In this document: piece by piece, positions 27,903-40,475 of the stretch | Layout of the letters: each line of letters opens with the position of its first letter | How positions within the stretch are numbered: position 1 is the first letter of the stretch | From: Calothrix sp. 336/3 | GTDB lineage: Bacteria > Cyanobacteriota > Cyanobacteriia > Cyanobacteriales > Nostocaceae | Assembly: GCF_000734895.2 (NCBI RefSeq) | Contig: NZ_CP011382.1 | Location: 1,652,700-1,716,699 of the forward strand | Direction: 5' to 3' | Length of the DNA: 64,000 nucleotides | Made by a program: the position numbers and the translations under genes | The notes under the pieces: model-generated | Database searches by the model: none | What the model saw: the letters and a program-made list of their open reading frames with translations, nothing else | What the model was told of the DNA's origin: nothing

Positions 27903-30425
27903 TTAGACGTATGCAAAGGAAGAATCTTTGAGGCTTAACTCAGAAGAACCCTCAATAACAGCTACTAACTCATCTTTCGAGTCAAATTGACCATCCCCAT
28001 TGCTATCCAAGAAAATACCTACACCTTGTTCCATACCTGCAACCTGACCTAAAACATAATTGTCAGCACTTCCTACCAACTGAATTTTGTCTTCTACAGC
28101 ATTGAAATCGGTGATTAAAGCATAATCTTGTAAACCCGCTGAATTGTTATCACCATCATTGTAAAAGGCTTTTTTGTCACCCAACACAAAGTAGTCAGAA
28201 CCACTACCACCCGTCATGATGTCAACACTACCCTTACCAAAAGTAGTGGTGGTATCTGCACCTAGCAAGTAATCGTTACCAGCACCTCCAACAAGTTGGT
28301 CATTTCCTATGTTGCCTAGTAACTGGTCATTACCCTCACCACCATTGAGGTAATCATTACCATCCCCACCATTTAGATAATCGTTGCCAAGTTCGCCGTA
28401 GATTTTATCATCACCAGCTTGTCCAAAGAGAGCATCTTTACCATCACCAGCAATTAAAGTATCTTCACCCTCCCCAGCTTCGATGGTGTCGTCACCCATA
28501 CCAGCATTCAGGATATCGTTACCAGCGCCACCTTTGAGAATATCGTTCTCTGCACCACCATACAGGGTATCGTTACCACTGCCACCATCAAGAATATCGT
28601 TACCTTCTTCCCCATAGAGCGCGTCATCATCTGCACCACCTAATACGGTGTCATTGCCAGTTCCTGCAATCAGGGTATCGTTACCACTACCACCATCAAG
28701 GATATCGTTACCCTCAGCACCGTTCAGGATGTCGTTACCCTCAGCACCGTTCAGGATGTCGTTACCTGCGCCACCATCCATGATGTCATCACCTGCGCCA
28801 CCATCCATGATGTCAAAACCATCGCCACCGTAGAGAGTGTCATTACCTTCATTGCCGAGAACAATGTCATTGCCATCATCCCCAGTTACTAAGTCATTTC
28901 CGGCACCACCTGCGACAACATCATTACCCGCACCACCGTAGACAAAATCATTCCCTTCGCCGCCATCCATCCAATAATCATCACCAGCCTCACCAATTAG
29001 AACATCACTACCAGTTCCCCCCATAATCACATCATTGCCATTACCTCCTACTAAAATATCGTTACCATCACCACCATCAATGACATCGTTTCCGGCTTCC
29101 CCATCTATGTGATCATCACCGACACCACCAGCTAACCAATAGTCATCACCTTCACCACCGGTTATTGTGTCGTTACCACTGCCACCTTCGATGACATCGG
29201 CACCAGTACCACCCATTAAGATATCTTCATTATCTCCACCGTTGATGTAGTCGTTACCATCACCACCGCCAACGGTATCATTACCCGCATCGCCATAAAG
29301 AGCATCATTACCAGCATCGCCCCAAAGGGTATCAGCATCTCCACCCCCGTGGATGTTGTCATCGCCTTCTCCACCAGTTATGACATCTTCACCAGTACCA
29401 CCATCGATAATATCTGCACCTTGGGCACCGTTGATTTTGTCATTGCCTTCTCCAGCAAGGAGGATATCATTACCCTCACCACCATCCATGACATCATCAC
29501 CTTCACCACCATCCATGACATCGCTACCACTTTCACCATAAAGCGCGTCATTGCCAGTGCCACCACTCATCCAGTAGTCATCACCTTCACCACCAACCAG
29601 CAAATCATTACCTGCTTCACCTTCGAGAATGTCATTACCTTCTCTAGCAATTAAGATATCGTTGCCACTGCTACCTTTGAGATGATCATCACCGCTACCA
29701 CCATCAAGATAGTCATTATCATCACCACCATCAAGGTAGTCATTTCCTAAACCGGCTTGTAGGACATCTTTTCCAGTGTCACCTATCAACTTATCGTTTC
29801 CGGTACCGCCATTCAGGGTATCATTGCCAACACCACCTTCAAGAACATCATTCCCAGCATCACCATTGATAGTATCGTTACCTTCCTTACCGGCTAACCA
29901 GTAGTCATCACCTTCACCACCATTGATGATGTCATCTCCAATACCCCCGTCAATGGCATCTTTACCTTTACCACCAATCAGAATGTCATTTCCAGAGCCA
30001 CCTGTTAAATAATCATTATTGGTTTCTGAACTGTCATTAGTAGCATTTGTAGAGTCTGCATCACTGACAAAACCTGCTCCTGTATAATCAATTGCTCCAC
30101 GATAGATGTAGTTGCCGTTAGCATCTAGTCCCCAGGATTGATCGCCTTCATCACCATGCATCCAGTCATTACCGTCTCCACCAGAGAGCTTATCGTCCCC
30201 AACACCACCTTCGATGATGTCGTTACCATTATCACCCTCTAACCAAGAGTCGTTACCTTGATTACCAGCGATAATATCATCACCTTGGTTAGCTACAAGT
30301 ACATCATTGCCATTACCACCATAAATGGCATCATTGGTTGTGCCACCAAAGATAACATCATCTCCGTTAGTACCACCGAGAGTATTGGTGTCGTTATTGG
30401 TTGCTAATTTTTCTTGTTTAAGCAT
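27903..30425 (-). CDS. RTX calcium-binding repeat protein, probable type I secretion substrate
   Basis: An 840-residue acidic protein built almost wholly of nonapeptide RTX repeats (GGxGxDxLx) from about residue 20 to 745, which fold as calcium-filled beta rolls outside the cell. One non-repeat insert lies at about 92-140 ([18 protein letters not shown]). The C-terminal 95 residues ([19 protein letters not shown]...) are the usual cyanobacterial ending that carries the uncleaved secretion signal. There is no N-terminal signal peptide. Four repeats contain Tyr-Trp (Y175-W176, Y284-W285, Y429-W430, Y484-W485) and are ten residues long. No enzymatic domain is present, so a structural or adhesive surface role is the best guess. 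The DNA includes exact 27-bp tandem copies near 28,700-28,760. Confidence 0.93.
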   Translation of the reverse strand: MLKQEKLATNNDTNTLGGTNGDDVIFGGTTNDAIYGGNGNDVLVANQGDDIIAGNQGNDSWLEGDNGNDIIEGGVGDDKLSGGDGNDWMHGDEGDQSWGLDANGNYIYRGAIDYTGAGFVSDADSTNATNDSSETNNDYLTGGSGNDILIGGKGKDAIDGGIGDDIINGGEGDDYWLAGKEGNDTINGDAGNDVLEGGVGNDTLNGGTGNDKLIGDTGKDVLQAGLGNDYLDGGDDNDYLDGGSGDDHLKGSSGNDILIAREGNDILEGEAGNDLLVGGEGDDYWMSGGTGNDALYGESGSDVMDGGEGDDVMDGGEGNDILLAGEGNDKINGAQGADIIDGGTGEDVITGGEGDDNIHGGGDADTLWGDAGNDALYGDAGNDTVGGGDGNDYINGGDNEDILMGGTGADVIEGGSGNDTITGGEGDDYWLAGGVGDDHIDGEAGNDVIDGGDGNDILVGGNGNDVIMGGTGSDVLIGEAGDDYWMDGGEGNDFVYGGAGNDVVAGGAGNDLVTGDDGNDIVLGNEGNDTLYGGDGFDIMDGGAGDDIMDGGAGNDILNGAEGNDILNGAEGNDILDGGSGNDTLIAGTGNDTVLGGADDDALYGEEGNDILDGGSGNDTLYGGAENDILKGGAGNDILNAGMGDDTIEAGEGEDTLIAGDGKDALFGQAGDDKIYGELGNDYLNGGDGNDYLNGGEGNDQLLGNIGNDQLVGGAGNDYLLGADTTTTFGKGSVDIMTGGSGSDYFVLGDKKAFYNDGDNNSAGLQDYALITDFNAVEDKIQLVGSADNYVLGQVAGMEQGVGIFLDSNGDGQFDSKDELVAVIEGSSELSLKDSSFAYV

Positions 30426-30986
30426 TGATTTTTATCTAAATTCTTTTGTTTTTATTCTCTTAATATAAAAGTGATTTTATACCGGGCAGTATAGTCAAAA
30501 TACTGAACAAAATAAGTTTGACAAGCACGGAAAAGGAATAAAGATATATGAAATATTTGATAAAGATTCAGGGTTTGTACGACTCAATGGAGATATAGAA
30601 GGGAAGAGAATGCCTGATAAATGGTTGTCGATGAAGTGAATAATACATAACACAGGAAAATATACGTTAATAACAACTATGTAAAATCCTCAAGAAGGAA
30701 TTTCCGGAAAAAAACAATTTATTTTATTTAGTGCCATGGAAAAGTTTTGCACTATGGCATTGTTTTGAGAGTCAAGAATAGGTATTCAATATTTGCTGGA
30801 TAATATTTCCTGCATTGAAAATCCATTTCTAGCCACGATTACAGGCTATGAAGTATTAAATTGTGGACTTCATGAACTTCTAGCTTGATGTATTTTTGAC
30901 CTCAGTTGAGAAGATAATACTGAAAACCTAAATAATACCTAAAGGTCAAGCTTAGAAAATGCTGCCACAGGTTATCATGAAATATT
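30426..30986. other. Divergent spacer between the RTX gene and mutS
   Basis: About 560 bases without a gene. It should hold the promoters of the RTX gene (left) and mutS (right). An inverted repeat close to the RTX start is listed separately. Confidence 0.45.
30487..30505. promoter_or_regulatory. Operator-like dyad upstream of the RTX gene
   Basis: CAGTAT at 30487-30492 and ATACTG at 30500-30505 form a perfect 6-bp inverted repeat with a 7-base centre, 62 bp upstream of the RTX start codon. Its position fits an operator or a small hairpin in the 5' leader. No regulator is identified. Confidence 0.3.
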
Positions 30987-31019
30987 GTGGAAATCTCTGT
31001 GTCTCATACTGTTGCATCT

Positions 31020-33620
31020 ATGACCGCATCCTACGACCCTAGTAACTCCAGTAAAAGCAGTAATCCCCATGGTTTCATTGCTGATCATCGTGCGGTCGAT
31101 CGCGGCAAGTTGAGTCAAATGTATCAGCACTATGTGGAAACCAAAGATAAGTATCCCCATGCAGTGCTGTTGTATCGCGTTGGAGATTTTTTTGAATGTT
31201 ACTTTCAGGATGCTGTCATCTTAGCAGAGGAATTGGAATTAGTTCTCACTAGTAAGCAAGCAGGAGAACAGGGAAGAGTTGCCATGTCGGGGGTTCCTCA
31301 CCACTCCTGGGAACGTCATGCAACTTTGTTGGTAGAAAAGGGTTATGCGGTAGTTATTTGCGATCAGGTGGAAGATGCAGCAGAAGCGGCGGGGAGATTG
31401 GTACGACGGGAAGTGACTCGTGTTCTCACCCCAGGAACTCTGCTAGAGGATGGAATGTTAAAAGCAAGTCGTAATAATTACCTGGCAGCAGTGGTAATTG
31501 CGGGGGAACATTGGGGACTTGCCTATGCAGATATCTCTACGGGGGAGTTTGTCACCACCCAGGAAAGTAATTTGGAACATTTGCAACAGGAGTTAATGCG
31601 TCTGCAACCTGCGGAGGTGTTAGTTCCTACCAATGCACCGGATTTGGGGAGTTTATTGCGTCCGGGGGAAAAGTCTCCGAATTTACCGGAATGCTTACCA
31701 CCCAATTTTTGTTACAGCTTGCGATCGCAGATTCCCTTTGCTCAAGGAGAGGCTAGGTCAAAATTATTACAAGTATTTAAATTGCGTTCCCTAGAAGGCT
31801 TGGGCTGTGAGCATTTACCCCTCGCTGTCCGGGCTGCGGGAGGTCTATTAGAATACTTGGAAGACACGCAAAAGTCTGGTTCTATACCTTTGCAACCCCT
31901 ACGCACCTATACCCTCACGGACTTTTTGATTGTAGACCATCAGACCCGGCGTAACCTGGAAATTACCCAAACTGTGCGGGATGGCAGCTTTCATGGTTCC
32001 CTACTTTGGGCGCTGGATCGGACTAGTACCTCCATGGGTAGTCGAGCATTACGACGCTGGTTGTTACAACCCCTACTTGATATTAAAGGTATTCGTGCCC
32101 GTCAGGATACCATCCAGGAATTAGTCGAAAATACGCCCCTACGTCACGATTTACGGCATTTATTACGGCAAATCTACGATTTAGAACGGTTGACAGGGAG
32201 GGCAGGTTCAGGGACAGCGAACGCACGAGATTTGGCAGCTTTAGCCGATTCCCTGGGAAAATTGCCAGAATTAGCCTATTTAGTTGCAGAAGCGAATTCT
32301 CCTTTTCTCAAGGCTATGCAAAAAGTGCCGCCCTTTATGGAAGAATTAGCGGCAAAAATTAAAGCCCATATTGTCGAGTCGCCACCAATATTAATTAAGG
32401 AGGGTGGTTTAATTCGCTCTGGGATAAATCCTCAACTGGATGAACGACGGATTTTAGTAGAAGAAGACCAAAGGTGGATTGCAAATTTAGAAGTTGATGA
32501 ACGTTCTAGGACAGGTGTTCCCACACTCAAGGTAGGTTTTAATAAGACCTTTGGTTACTATATCAGTATTTCCCGCGCTAAGGCTGACCAAGTGCCGACA
32601 AATTATATCCGTAAGCAAACCCTGACGAATGAGGAGCGCTACATCACCCCAGAGTTAAAGGAACGGGAAGCGAGAATCCTGAGTGCGCGGGATGATTTGA
32701 ATAAGTTAGAGTATGAAATTTTTCTGGCATTGCGGGAAGAAGTCAGTAAACATGCGGAGACAATTCGGAATATTTCCCGTGCGGTGGCAGCAGTCGATGT
32801 GCTGTGTGGTTTGGCAGAATTGGCGGTGTATCAGGGGTATATTCGTCCAGAAATAGTAGAGGGGCGCTCGATAAATATCACAGATGGTAGGCATCCGGTA
32901 GTTGAACAATCTTTACCTGCGGGATTTTTCGTCCCCAATTCCACAAATTTAGGGTGGCAGGAAACCGCAGAAGAGACAAAGGGGCGATCGCCAGACTTAA
33001 TTATTCTCACAGGACCAAACGCCAGTGGTAAAAGTTGCTACCTACGTCAGGTGGGATTAATTCAGCTCATGGCGCAGATTGGTAGCTTTGTCCCCGTAAA
33101 GTATGCAAATTTGGCAGTGTGCGATCGCATTTTTACCCGCGTCGGTGCAGTGGATGATTTAGCGACAGGGCAATCTACCTTTATGGTAGAAATGAATGAG
33201 ACAGCCAATATTCTCAATCATGCTACCGCTAAATCCCTCGTTCTGCTGGACGAAATTGGACGGGGAACTGCAACCTTTGATGGACTTTCCATTGCTTGGG
33301 CAGTTGCAGAATATTTGGCTACAGAAATCAAATCTCGGACGATTTTTGCCACCCATTACCATGAATTAAATGAGTTAGCAGGAATCTTAGAAAATGTAGC
33401 AAATTATCAAGTCACAGTCAAAGAAATGCCCGATAAAATTATCTTTTTGCATCAAGTACAACCTGGTGGAGCAGATAAATCCTACGGTATCGAAGCTGGT
33501 AGATTAGCTGGTTTACCCGCTTCGGTAATTCACAGAGCAAGACAGGTTATGGGACAAATTGAGAAACACAGCAAAATTGCCGTGGGTTTACGTCATGGGT
33601 TAAATGTGGATGAAATTTAA
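31020..33620 (+). CDS. mutS: DNA mismatch repair protein MutS
   Basis: This ATPase recognises base mismatches and small loops and starts mismatch repair. The frame opens at a GTG (30987), but the ATG at 31020 gives MTASYDPSN, a better match to cyanobacterial starts, and 866 residues. The mismatch-binding domain has the Phe-x-Glu-type element in [14 protein letters not shown]. The C-terminal ATPase has Walker [10 protein letters not shown] (K671), then [14 protein letters not shown], Walker [17 protein letters not shown] and [11 protein letters not shown]. The C-terminal tail after the ATPase is short. It is monocistronic, divergent from the RTX gene. Confidence 0.97.
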   Translation: MTASYDPSNSSKSSNPHGFIADHRAVDRGKLSQMYQHYVETKDKYPHAVLLYRVGDFFECYFQDAVILAEELELVLTSKQAGEQGRVAMSGVPHHSWERHATLLVEKGYAVVICDQVEDAAEAAGRLVRREVTRVLTPGTLLEDGMLKASRNNYLAAVVIAGEHWGLAYADISTGEFVTTQESNLEHLQQELMRLQPAEVLVPTNAPDLGSLLRPGEKSPNLPECLPPNFCYSLRSQIPFAQGEARSKLLQVFKLRSLEGLGCEHLPLAVRAAGGLLEYLEDTQKSGSIPLQPLRTYTLTDFLIVDHQTRRNLEITQTVRDGSFHGSLLWALDRTSTSMGSRALRRWLLQPLLDIKGIRARQDTIQELVENTPLRHDLRHLLRQIYDLERLTGRAGSGTANARDLAALADSLGKLPELAYLVAEANSPFLKAMQKVPPFMEELAAKIKAHIVESPPILIKEGGLIRSGINPQLDERRILVEEDQRWIANLEVDERSRTGVPTLKVGFNKTFGYYISISRAKADQVPTNYIRKQTLTNEERYITPELKEREARILSARDDLNKLEYEIFLALREEVSKHAETIRNISRAVAAVDVLCGLAELAVYQGYIRPEIVEGRSINITDGRHPVVEQSLPAGFFVPNSTNLGWQETAEETKGRSPDLIILTGPNASGKSCYLRQVGLIQLMAQIGSFVPVKYANLAVCDRIFTRVGAVDDLATGQSTFMVEMNETANILNHATAKSLVLLDEIGRGTATFDGLSIAWAVAEYLATEIKSRTIFATHYHELNELAGILENVANYQVTVKEMPDKIIFLHQVQPGGADKSYGIEAGRLAGLPASVIHRARQVMGQIEKHSKIAVGLRHGLNVDEI

Positions 33621-33681
33621 ACCTCAGAGATTTTCAATTACCTTCTGAATATCCCCACAGACGTTCCATAGGAAATTAAAA

Positions 33682-33755
33682 TAATTCGTAATTCGTAATT
33701 CGTAATTCGTAATGCTCCCTGCGGAGAGCTTCGCTAACGTAATTACGTTTTGTGA
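33682..33755. repeat. Tandem heptamer repeat with adjoining dispersed repeat
   Basis: Four copies of the heptamer AATTCGT (about 33682-33710) are followed by GCTCCCTGCGGAGAGCTTCGC and an AACGTAATTACG segment. In reverse complement this matches the inner part of the element at 46361-46502. Such short tandem repeats are a common feature of filamentous cyanobacterial spacers. Confidence 0.7.
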
Positions 33756-33858
33756 CGGAGATTTAAACCCCGACACAAAACACGCTCCTTATAGAAGCAG
33801 GGGACTTAAACCCCCAAAGTTGGTTAATTCGGTATCCGGCAAAAATCCTAGATTTTTC

Positions 33859-35697
33859 CTACTTAGTGCTTTTCTGTAACCATTGCACCACACCTTGGGC
33901 GATCGCCTGGGCTAATTTTTTTTGTTGTTTCTCATCAGTCACCCACTCAAATTCCTGGGGGTTACTCATAAAACCCAATTCCAACAATACCGAAGGTGCA
34001 GCAGAGGGGCGAGCTAATGCTAAATTATTCCAAAACACCCCATAGGATGGACGGTTTAATTCCTTTACCAGGTAATTATGCATAAATATCGCCAAACTAT
34101 GGGCTTGGGGATGATACCAGAAAGTCCCAATTCCCCTTGTATTTTCCGCATCACCATTATCCGGTAAAGAATTATAATGAATCGACAGAGCCAAAGTCGG
34201 TTCTTCCTGGTGAATAATTTTTTGTCTATCTGGTAAAGATACTTCCTTATCGGTATCCCGCGTCATCACCACCGTTGCTCCTCGTTTCACCAATTCATCC
34301 CGCAACAGTTTGGACACAATTAAATTAACATCCTTTTCCAAATAACCCGTCGGACCCGCAGCACCAGATTCATTGCCCCCATGCCCAGGGTCGAGGAGAA
34401 TTTTAGTACCAGTTAAAGGCTTATCCTTGGCGATCGCCGGAGCATGACGTAAAGTCAAAATCAAGTTACTCCCCTGGTAGCGCAGCTTGTAACCCCACTG
34501 TTGGTCTTTTTTGAGGTGAAAGGTATATCGAGTTTGTTGTGGAGTCACCTGTTGCCAATCGAGGCGAGAAATTAAAGGATTATCATCCAGGCGAATAATA
34601 TCAGTTTGGGCTGTGGTATTGTACAGATTGAGAGTGAAAGTTCTGCTGCCCTGCTCTACAGTTAGTGGTACCGTCGTCTGTAAGGGGAAAATAATTTCCG
34701 TTGCCCTGGGGAGTTGGCGAGATGTCACACTGCGAATAATTGCTTTTGGAGGAATCGCGCCAGGGATAGTGATAGTTTCTTTACTGTTAATCCACCCACC
34801 GTAATCTAAGCGTAACCAGTCACCATCTTTACCAGTGACAGTTGCCCTAGTTCCCTGGGGTAAAGGCGTAAGTCTAGAATAATCAGTACTTGAACCAGTG
34901 CGAGCCACCCCCCCATCTGCTGTAACTTCTATGACTGGCAATTTTGCTGGTGCAAGAATTTGAACTTTTCCTTTACCCTCTTGGGTGAGAGTCTTACCAT
35001 TGAGTGTTAGTTGGAATTCCGGTTTTCCTAAGTCCATATCTTTGGTATTGTCAGGGAGAACAGCACCAGAAATGATGTTGTTACCGTAAATTAGGGTGCT
35101 AACATTTTGAGTTACTTCTGGAGTCAATTCCATGCAACCAGCATACTTAGTTGTCCTCAACTGGTCAGTAGATTGGCTTGTACCTGTAAGAGCTGCGAGG
35201 TTACTAGGCAATTGTACTTGCTGGGGTTGGGGTGACAGGATAATGGTTTGATTAGCTAATTTGACTGATACCTTAGCACTGGGAGTGGCGATCGCGCTAA
35301 AACAAACCACTTCCCCTGGTAATCTGGCAATATCCACTGCTGGTATGAGAGAATCTGGAGCAAAACCTAATCCCTGTGGTATCTCTGGTTGGTTGGCAAC
35401 TCTGATGACTTTGATCTGAACTTCCTGATTCTCGTAGCGAAAAGTAAACAGGTTCTCTCCTAAGTTTAGAGGGAAGTTTGGGGCAAAATGACCACCTAAA
35501 CTACGGGTTATTGGCTTACCATTAACTAGAACCTGTCCTGTTGGTGGTGCAGTGCCAATGAAAAATATTCTATCGGCACTCGTTTGGTAGTTATTTTTAG
35601 GAAAAACAACCTTGAGAGACTGTTCATTTGCCATTGCTACGGAGGGAACAACTATAGAGCTTAGCGATATAAATCCTAAAAGTGATTTCATTCTCAT
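33859..35697 (-). CDS. N-acetylmuramoyl-L-alanine amidase (Amidase_3) with SH3-like domain
   Basis: A periplasmic zinc hydrolase that cuts the amide bond between MurNAc and the peptide stem of peptidoglycan. The frame reaches 35745, but the ATG at 35697 (MRMKSLLGFISLSSIV) places a signal peptide at the N terminus, with a likely cleavage site after VAMA; ATG 35691 is equally possible. An SH3b-like segment lies in the middle (LPQGTRATVTGKDGDWLRLDYGGWI), followed by an AMIN-like beta region. The catalytic domain has LLDPGHGGNESGA (Zn His), a Glu in YLEKDVNL, SIHYNSLP (Zn His) and VLLELGFMSN (catalytic Glu). In cyanobacteria such amidases serve cell division or septal nanopores; which applies here is unknown. 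Confidence 0.92.
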   Translation of the reverse strand: MRMKSLLGFISLSSIVVPSVAMANEQSLKVVFPKNNYQTSADRIFFIGTAPPTGQVLVNGKPITRSLGGHFAPNFPLNLGENLFTFRYENQEVQIKVIRVANQPEIPQGLGFAPDSLIPAVDIARLPGEVVCFSAIATPSAKVSVKLANQTIILSPQPQQVQLPSNLAALTGTSQSTDQLRTTKYAGCMELTPEVTQNVSTLIYGNNIISGAVLPDNTKDMDLGKPEFQLTLNGKTLTQEGKGKVQILAPAKLPVIEVTADGGVARTGSSTDYSRLTPLPQGTRATVTGKDGDWLRLDYGGWINSKETITIPGAIPPKAIIRSVTSRQLPRATEIIFPLQTTVPLTVEQGSRTFTLNLYNTTAQTDIIRLDDNPLISRLDWQQVTPQQTRYTFHLKKDQQWGYKLRYQGSNLILTLRHAPAIAKDKPLTGTKILLDPGHGGNESGAAGPTGYLEKDVNLIVSKLLRDELVKRGATVVMTRDTDKEVSLPDRQKIIHQEEPTLALSIHYNSLPDNGDAENTRGIGTFWYHPQAHSLAIFMHNYLVKELNRPSYGVFWNNLALARPSAAPSVLLELGFMSNPQEFEWVTDEKQQKKLAQAIAQGVVQWLQKSTK

Positions 35698-35892
35698 GGG
35701 TAATTGGTCATTATTGAAGTTTGTCAGTTTGTCAGTTGTCAACACCCAACACCTAACTACTAACCAACAACATAATCCCAGTTATTTCATCAATAATTCT
35801 GGATTAGGTGTAATCTATTACCTATTACCTATCAGCCATTAGCTATTACCTCATAAAGTTTACTGTGGCACAATTGCGGGGTGTTTTTTTAG

Positions 35893-37554
<1,662 letters not shown>

Positions 37555-37681
37555 AATTCAGTATAAACTAGCTGAAGATTCCAGAGTAATTACGCACAAC
37601 GTCGAGGTAGTCAAAGACTTATACTCAGCATAGTGGGTATTGTGCTGAGAATACGACCAAAACAGGATATGAGGAGAACTC

Positions 37682-38104
37682 GTGGCGTACTGGGTGAAAA
37701 TCCTTTACGAGAGGAATGAATACGTGGTGAATTTTGATTGCGTCAATGCCTTTTGTTATGAACAAAATGGCAGAGTCACCTTTTGGTTACCCGACTGTGC
37801 CATCCCAGTTGTGATTAATCCTCACAGTAATAAAGAAGACTATCAAAAAATCCTAGAATATATTGCCCAAGCTACCAGTAATGATCAAAATAGCCATTAC
37901 TGGGTAAAAATATTTTATGAAAGAAATGAATATGTGATTAATCTCAACTGCATCAGTTCATTTTGTTCTGAACCTAATGGCAGAATTACCTTTTGGTTGC
38001 CCGATGGTATTATCCCAATCATTATTCATCCTGTAGCAAATCCAGAATCCTACGAGAAAGTCCTCAACTATATCAACAAAACTACTGGTTATTCCTTTTC
38101 ATAG
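37682..38104 (+). CDS. Small protein made of two tandem 70-residue repeats
   Basis: A 140-residue protein starting with GTG at 37682, behind a good ribosome binding site (GAGGAG, 37671-37676). Residues 3-66 and 73-136 are copies of one another with a period of exactly 70: YWVKILYERNEYVVN versus YWVKIFYERNEYVIN, and NGRVTFWLPD versus NGRITFWLPD. About 60% of positions match by eye. Each unit looks like a small beta domain with a C-terminal helix and keeps two Cys (20/25 and 90/95). No known family is recognised. Its last 16 bp overlap the end of the convergent ROK kinase gene. Function is unknown. Confidence 0.75.
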   Translation: MAYWVKILYERNEYVVNFDCVNAFCYEQNGRVTFWLPDCAIPVVINPHSNKEDYQKILEYIAQATSNDQNSHYWVKIFYERNEYVINLNCISSFCSEPNGRITFWLPDGIIPIIIHPVANPESYEKVLNYINKTTGYSFS

Positions 38105-38988
38105 TCAGCCTTTTTCACCAAAGCTAACTTCGCAGCACCAACCATCCCCGCAGCATTTCCTAGCTCTGCGGGAAGGATTTCCAAACCAACACGGGATGTG
38201 GGTAATACTCGCTTTTCGATTTCTGCGATCGCCCCAGGTAAGAAAAACTCACAACTAGCGCTCACACCCCCACCAATCACTACAGCTTCCGGGGTAAGTA
38301 CGTAAATTAAGCTAGTTAAACCGATACCTAAATCCCTACCATATTCCTGCCAAAAAGCCAGGGCAGACTTGTCTCCCTGTTGTGCCAAAGCACCCAATTC
38401 CGAGGGTTCTTTCCCCGTACGGCGGCGAATTGCGGTTACTGACGCGAATTGCTCCAGAGAACCCTGGTTACCACTATTACACACATGACCATCGGGATAA
38501 AGGGTAATCAAACCTAATTCCCCAGCTGCCCCCCGATGTCCGACAAATAATTTACCATCCAGAATAATCGCTCCACCCACGCCCGTACCCAAGGTTAGGA
38601 GAATCAGGTTTTGAAAACGTCTTCCAGCCCCTAGCCAAGCTTCCCCTAAACCCGCGCAGTTCGCATCGTTGGCTAAAATCGTCGGTTTTCCCGTCTTTGC
38701 TTCTAGCCAGTCAGCTAGGGGCACATCCTGCCATCCGGCTAAGTTAATTGCCACCAGAGCAATTCTTCCCTGAGCATCCGCAGGTCCTGGGGTACCGATA
38801 CCAATAGCTGTAGAATGGTTTTCTGGGTCAACTTGGGCGATCGCCTCTACTATGGTTGTGAAAACTGCCGTAGGTGTGGCTGGTTGTGGTGTTGCCACTG
38901 TGAGAGATTTTACACAATTACCATCGGCGGTAAATAGTCCTAGTTTAATTGCTGTACCACCCAAATCAATCCCAATTACTGCTGTCAT
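38089..38988 (-). CDS. ROK-family sugar kinase (glucokinase-like)
   Basis: A 299-residue cytoplasmic kinase of the ROK family. It has the phosphate-binding start AVIGIDLGGTAIKLGLF, the catalytic region ILANDANCAGLGEAWLGAG, and TLGTGVGGAIILDGKLFVGHRGAAGELG with the His that often binds zinc or substrate. The zinc cysteine cluster of classical ROK proteins (CxCGxxGCxE) is reduced to HVCNSGNQGSLEQF, retaining one Cys, so zinc binding may be lost. It has no DNA-binding N-terminal domain and is therefore an enzyme rather than a repressor. Glucose is the likely substrate, by analogy. Confidence 0.88.
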   Translation of the reverse strand: MTAVIGIDLGGTAIKLGLFTADGNCVKSLTVATPQPATPTAVFTTIVEAIAQVDPENHSTAIGIGTPGPADAQGRIALVAINLAGWQDVPLADWLEAKTGKPTILANDANCAGLGEAWLGAGRRFQNLILLTLGTGVGGAIILDGKLFVGHRGAAGELGLITLYPDGHVCNSGNQGSLEQFASVTAIRRRTGKEPSELGALAQQGDKSALAFWQEYGRDLGIGLTSLIYVLTPEAVVIGGGVSASCEFFLPGAIAEIEKRVLPTSRVGLEILPAELGNAAGMVGAAKLALVKKADYEKE

Positions 38989-39449
38989 CGCAATTCCAGA
39001 TTTTAGATTTATGTCTCTGTAGTATAGTGTTTGTCTGTAAACTCATACCCAGCAACCCATAAAAAAGTTTTTCCATTGCTGATATATATTCTGTTCTACT
39101 AAAGACTAAAGACTTCTCTTTAAGACTGCAAGGGAGTAGGGGGAGAATTTTCTGTTTGTTGCACAGATATAGGATTTATTTGGGGATAGGGATTTTTCCC
39201 AGTGGTTTTGTCTATGCTTCGCTGATTTTTATGAAAACGATGCTGTGAAAAAAAACGCTGGTGACGGGACGAAAGAAATATTCTGTGATGCGATGTTTCT
39301 GAGAAATGACTGAGTGGCGATCGCCAGGAAATAACTCACTTTTAGTTCAATTTCAGTCTAATTTGAGGGAATAATACATTTAGCTTTATCAAAATAAATA
39401 TTTTATCACTAGATATTCTGTTTGCAGCTAGCCAATCTGGGAACAATAA
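38989..39449. other. Spacer upstream of the signalling genes
   Basis: About 460 bases without a gene. Its right-hand part contains the first copy of a 93-bp duplicated upstream module (listed separately), just ahead of the binding-protein gene. Confidence 0.5.
39315..39407 (+). repeat. Duplicated upstream module, copy 1
   Basis: A 93-bp segment beginning TGGCGATCGCCAGGAAATAA and ending AATATTTTATC. By hand alignment it matches 44260-44352 without gaps at about 85 of 93 positions. It ends 42 bp before the ATG of the binding-protein gene. Equal spacing within the two copies suggests a shared promoter or operator region that was duplicated. Confidence 0.8.
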
Positions 39450-40475
39450 ATGATATACGGGTTCTCGTTTAATTCTCTTATAAAGAAGAGTTTCTCCTCA
39501 CTGAAAAATGAAAATCAAATCGCTCCCGTAGCAATGATGCCAACCCCCAAAAAATCCTCATTCCCTCCCTGCGGCAACCGCCATGTAATAGGAGCGGCTC
39601 TAATTGGGATTGCGATCGCCCTGCTTCCTGGATGCACTCAATCACAAAACCCGAAGGTACAAGCTCCTACCCCTGTCTCTGAGCAAGCTGTACTCCGCAT
39701 TAGTGTGCAGCCAACCCAAAACAAAGCCGATCAAGAAAAAATGATTACGCCACTAGATGCCCACCTAGAGAAGGTGTTAGGGCAACAGGTCGATTTTATC
39801 ATTGCCAAAGACTATAAAGATGCGGTGGATATGTTGGTGGATGGACGAGCGAATGCTTTCTATGGTGGAGTTGTCTCCTATTTTGAAGCCTTGGAACGGG
39901 GAGCAAAAATGATACCCCTGGTAGCACCCATCGATGCAGATACTGTTCGACCCTGGTATCGTTCCTGCTTTGTTGTGGCAGCAAATAGCCCGATCAAAAC
40001 CTTAAATGACCTGAAGGGTAAGCGAGTGGGTTTTGTCAGCCGCTCCTCCACGTCGGGCTATCTTATTCCTGTAGCAGCGCTCAAAGAAGAGGGAATCGAT
40101 CCAGAGCGGAATTTTGCTCAGGTAGTGTTTGGTGGAACCCATGCAGAAACTGAGGCGTTATTGACAACAAATCGGGTTGATGCCATTGCCACTAATTTGG
40201 CTACCTATAATCAATGGCAGAAAGAGGGTAAGGCTGAAAATGTTCGGATTGTTTGGCAGTCAGTTCCAGTCCCCCATGCTCCGGTAATGGTTTCTAGTGA
40301 TATACCACCGGAGTTGTTGGAGAAACTCACAGAAGCTTTCTTGACGACACCTGCGGGAGTTAAAGACTTGATGGGTGCTAAAAGTGTCGGATATACCTTG
40401 GTGGAAGCGGAGGATTACAAATCCATTGGGGAATTACGCCGTCAACTCAAATTATCAGGGGAGAGCAGCCAGTGA
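39450..40475 (+). CDS. PhnD-like periplasmic binding lipoprotein
   Basis: A 341-residue binding protein of the phosphate/phosphite/phosphonate (PhnD) type. A hydrophobic segment ends in the lipobox LLPGC (C62); an alternative ATG at 39534 would place the Cys at residue 34, a more usual signal length. The mature part has ILRISVQPTQNKADQEKMITPLDAHLE, YGGVVSYFEALERGA and LKGKRVGFVSRSSTSGYLIP, all typical. No permease or ATPase gene is near. Instead its stop overlaps the GTG start of a hybrid histidine kinase by 4 bp (GTGA), so it is likely a ligand-sensing partner of that kinase (inference). Confidence 0.85.
   Translation: MIYGFSFNSLIKKSFSSLKNENQIAPVAMMPTPKKSSFPPCGNRHVIGAALIGIAIALLPGCTQSQNPKVQAPTPVSEQAVLRISVQPTQNKADQEKMITPLDAHLEKVLGQQVDFIIAKDYKDAVDMLVDGRANAFYGGVVSYFEALERGAKMIPLVAPIDADTVRPWYRSCFVVAANSPIKTLNDLKGKRVGFVSRSSTSGYLIPVAALKEEGIDPERNFAQVVFGGTHAETEALLTTNRVDAIATNLATYNQWQKEGKAENVRIVWQSVPVPHAPVMVSSDIPPELLEKLTEAFLTTPAGVKDLMGAKSVGYTLVEAEDYKSIGELRRQLKLSGESSQ

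Noticed and set aside
28648-29654. Long plus-strand frames opposite the RTX gene, rich in Ser, Pro and Thr
   Set aside because: They are the mirror image of the 27-bp RTX coding repeat, which lacks stops in the antisense frames.
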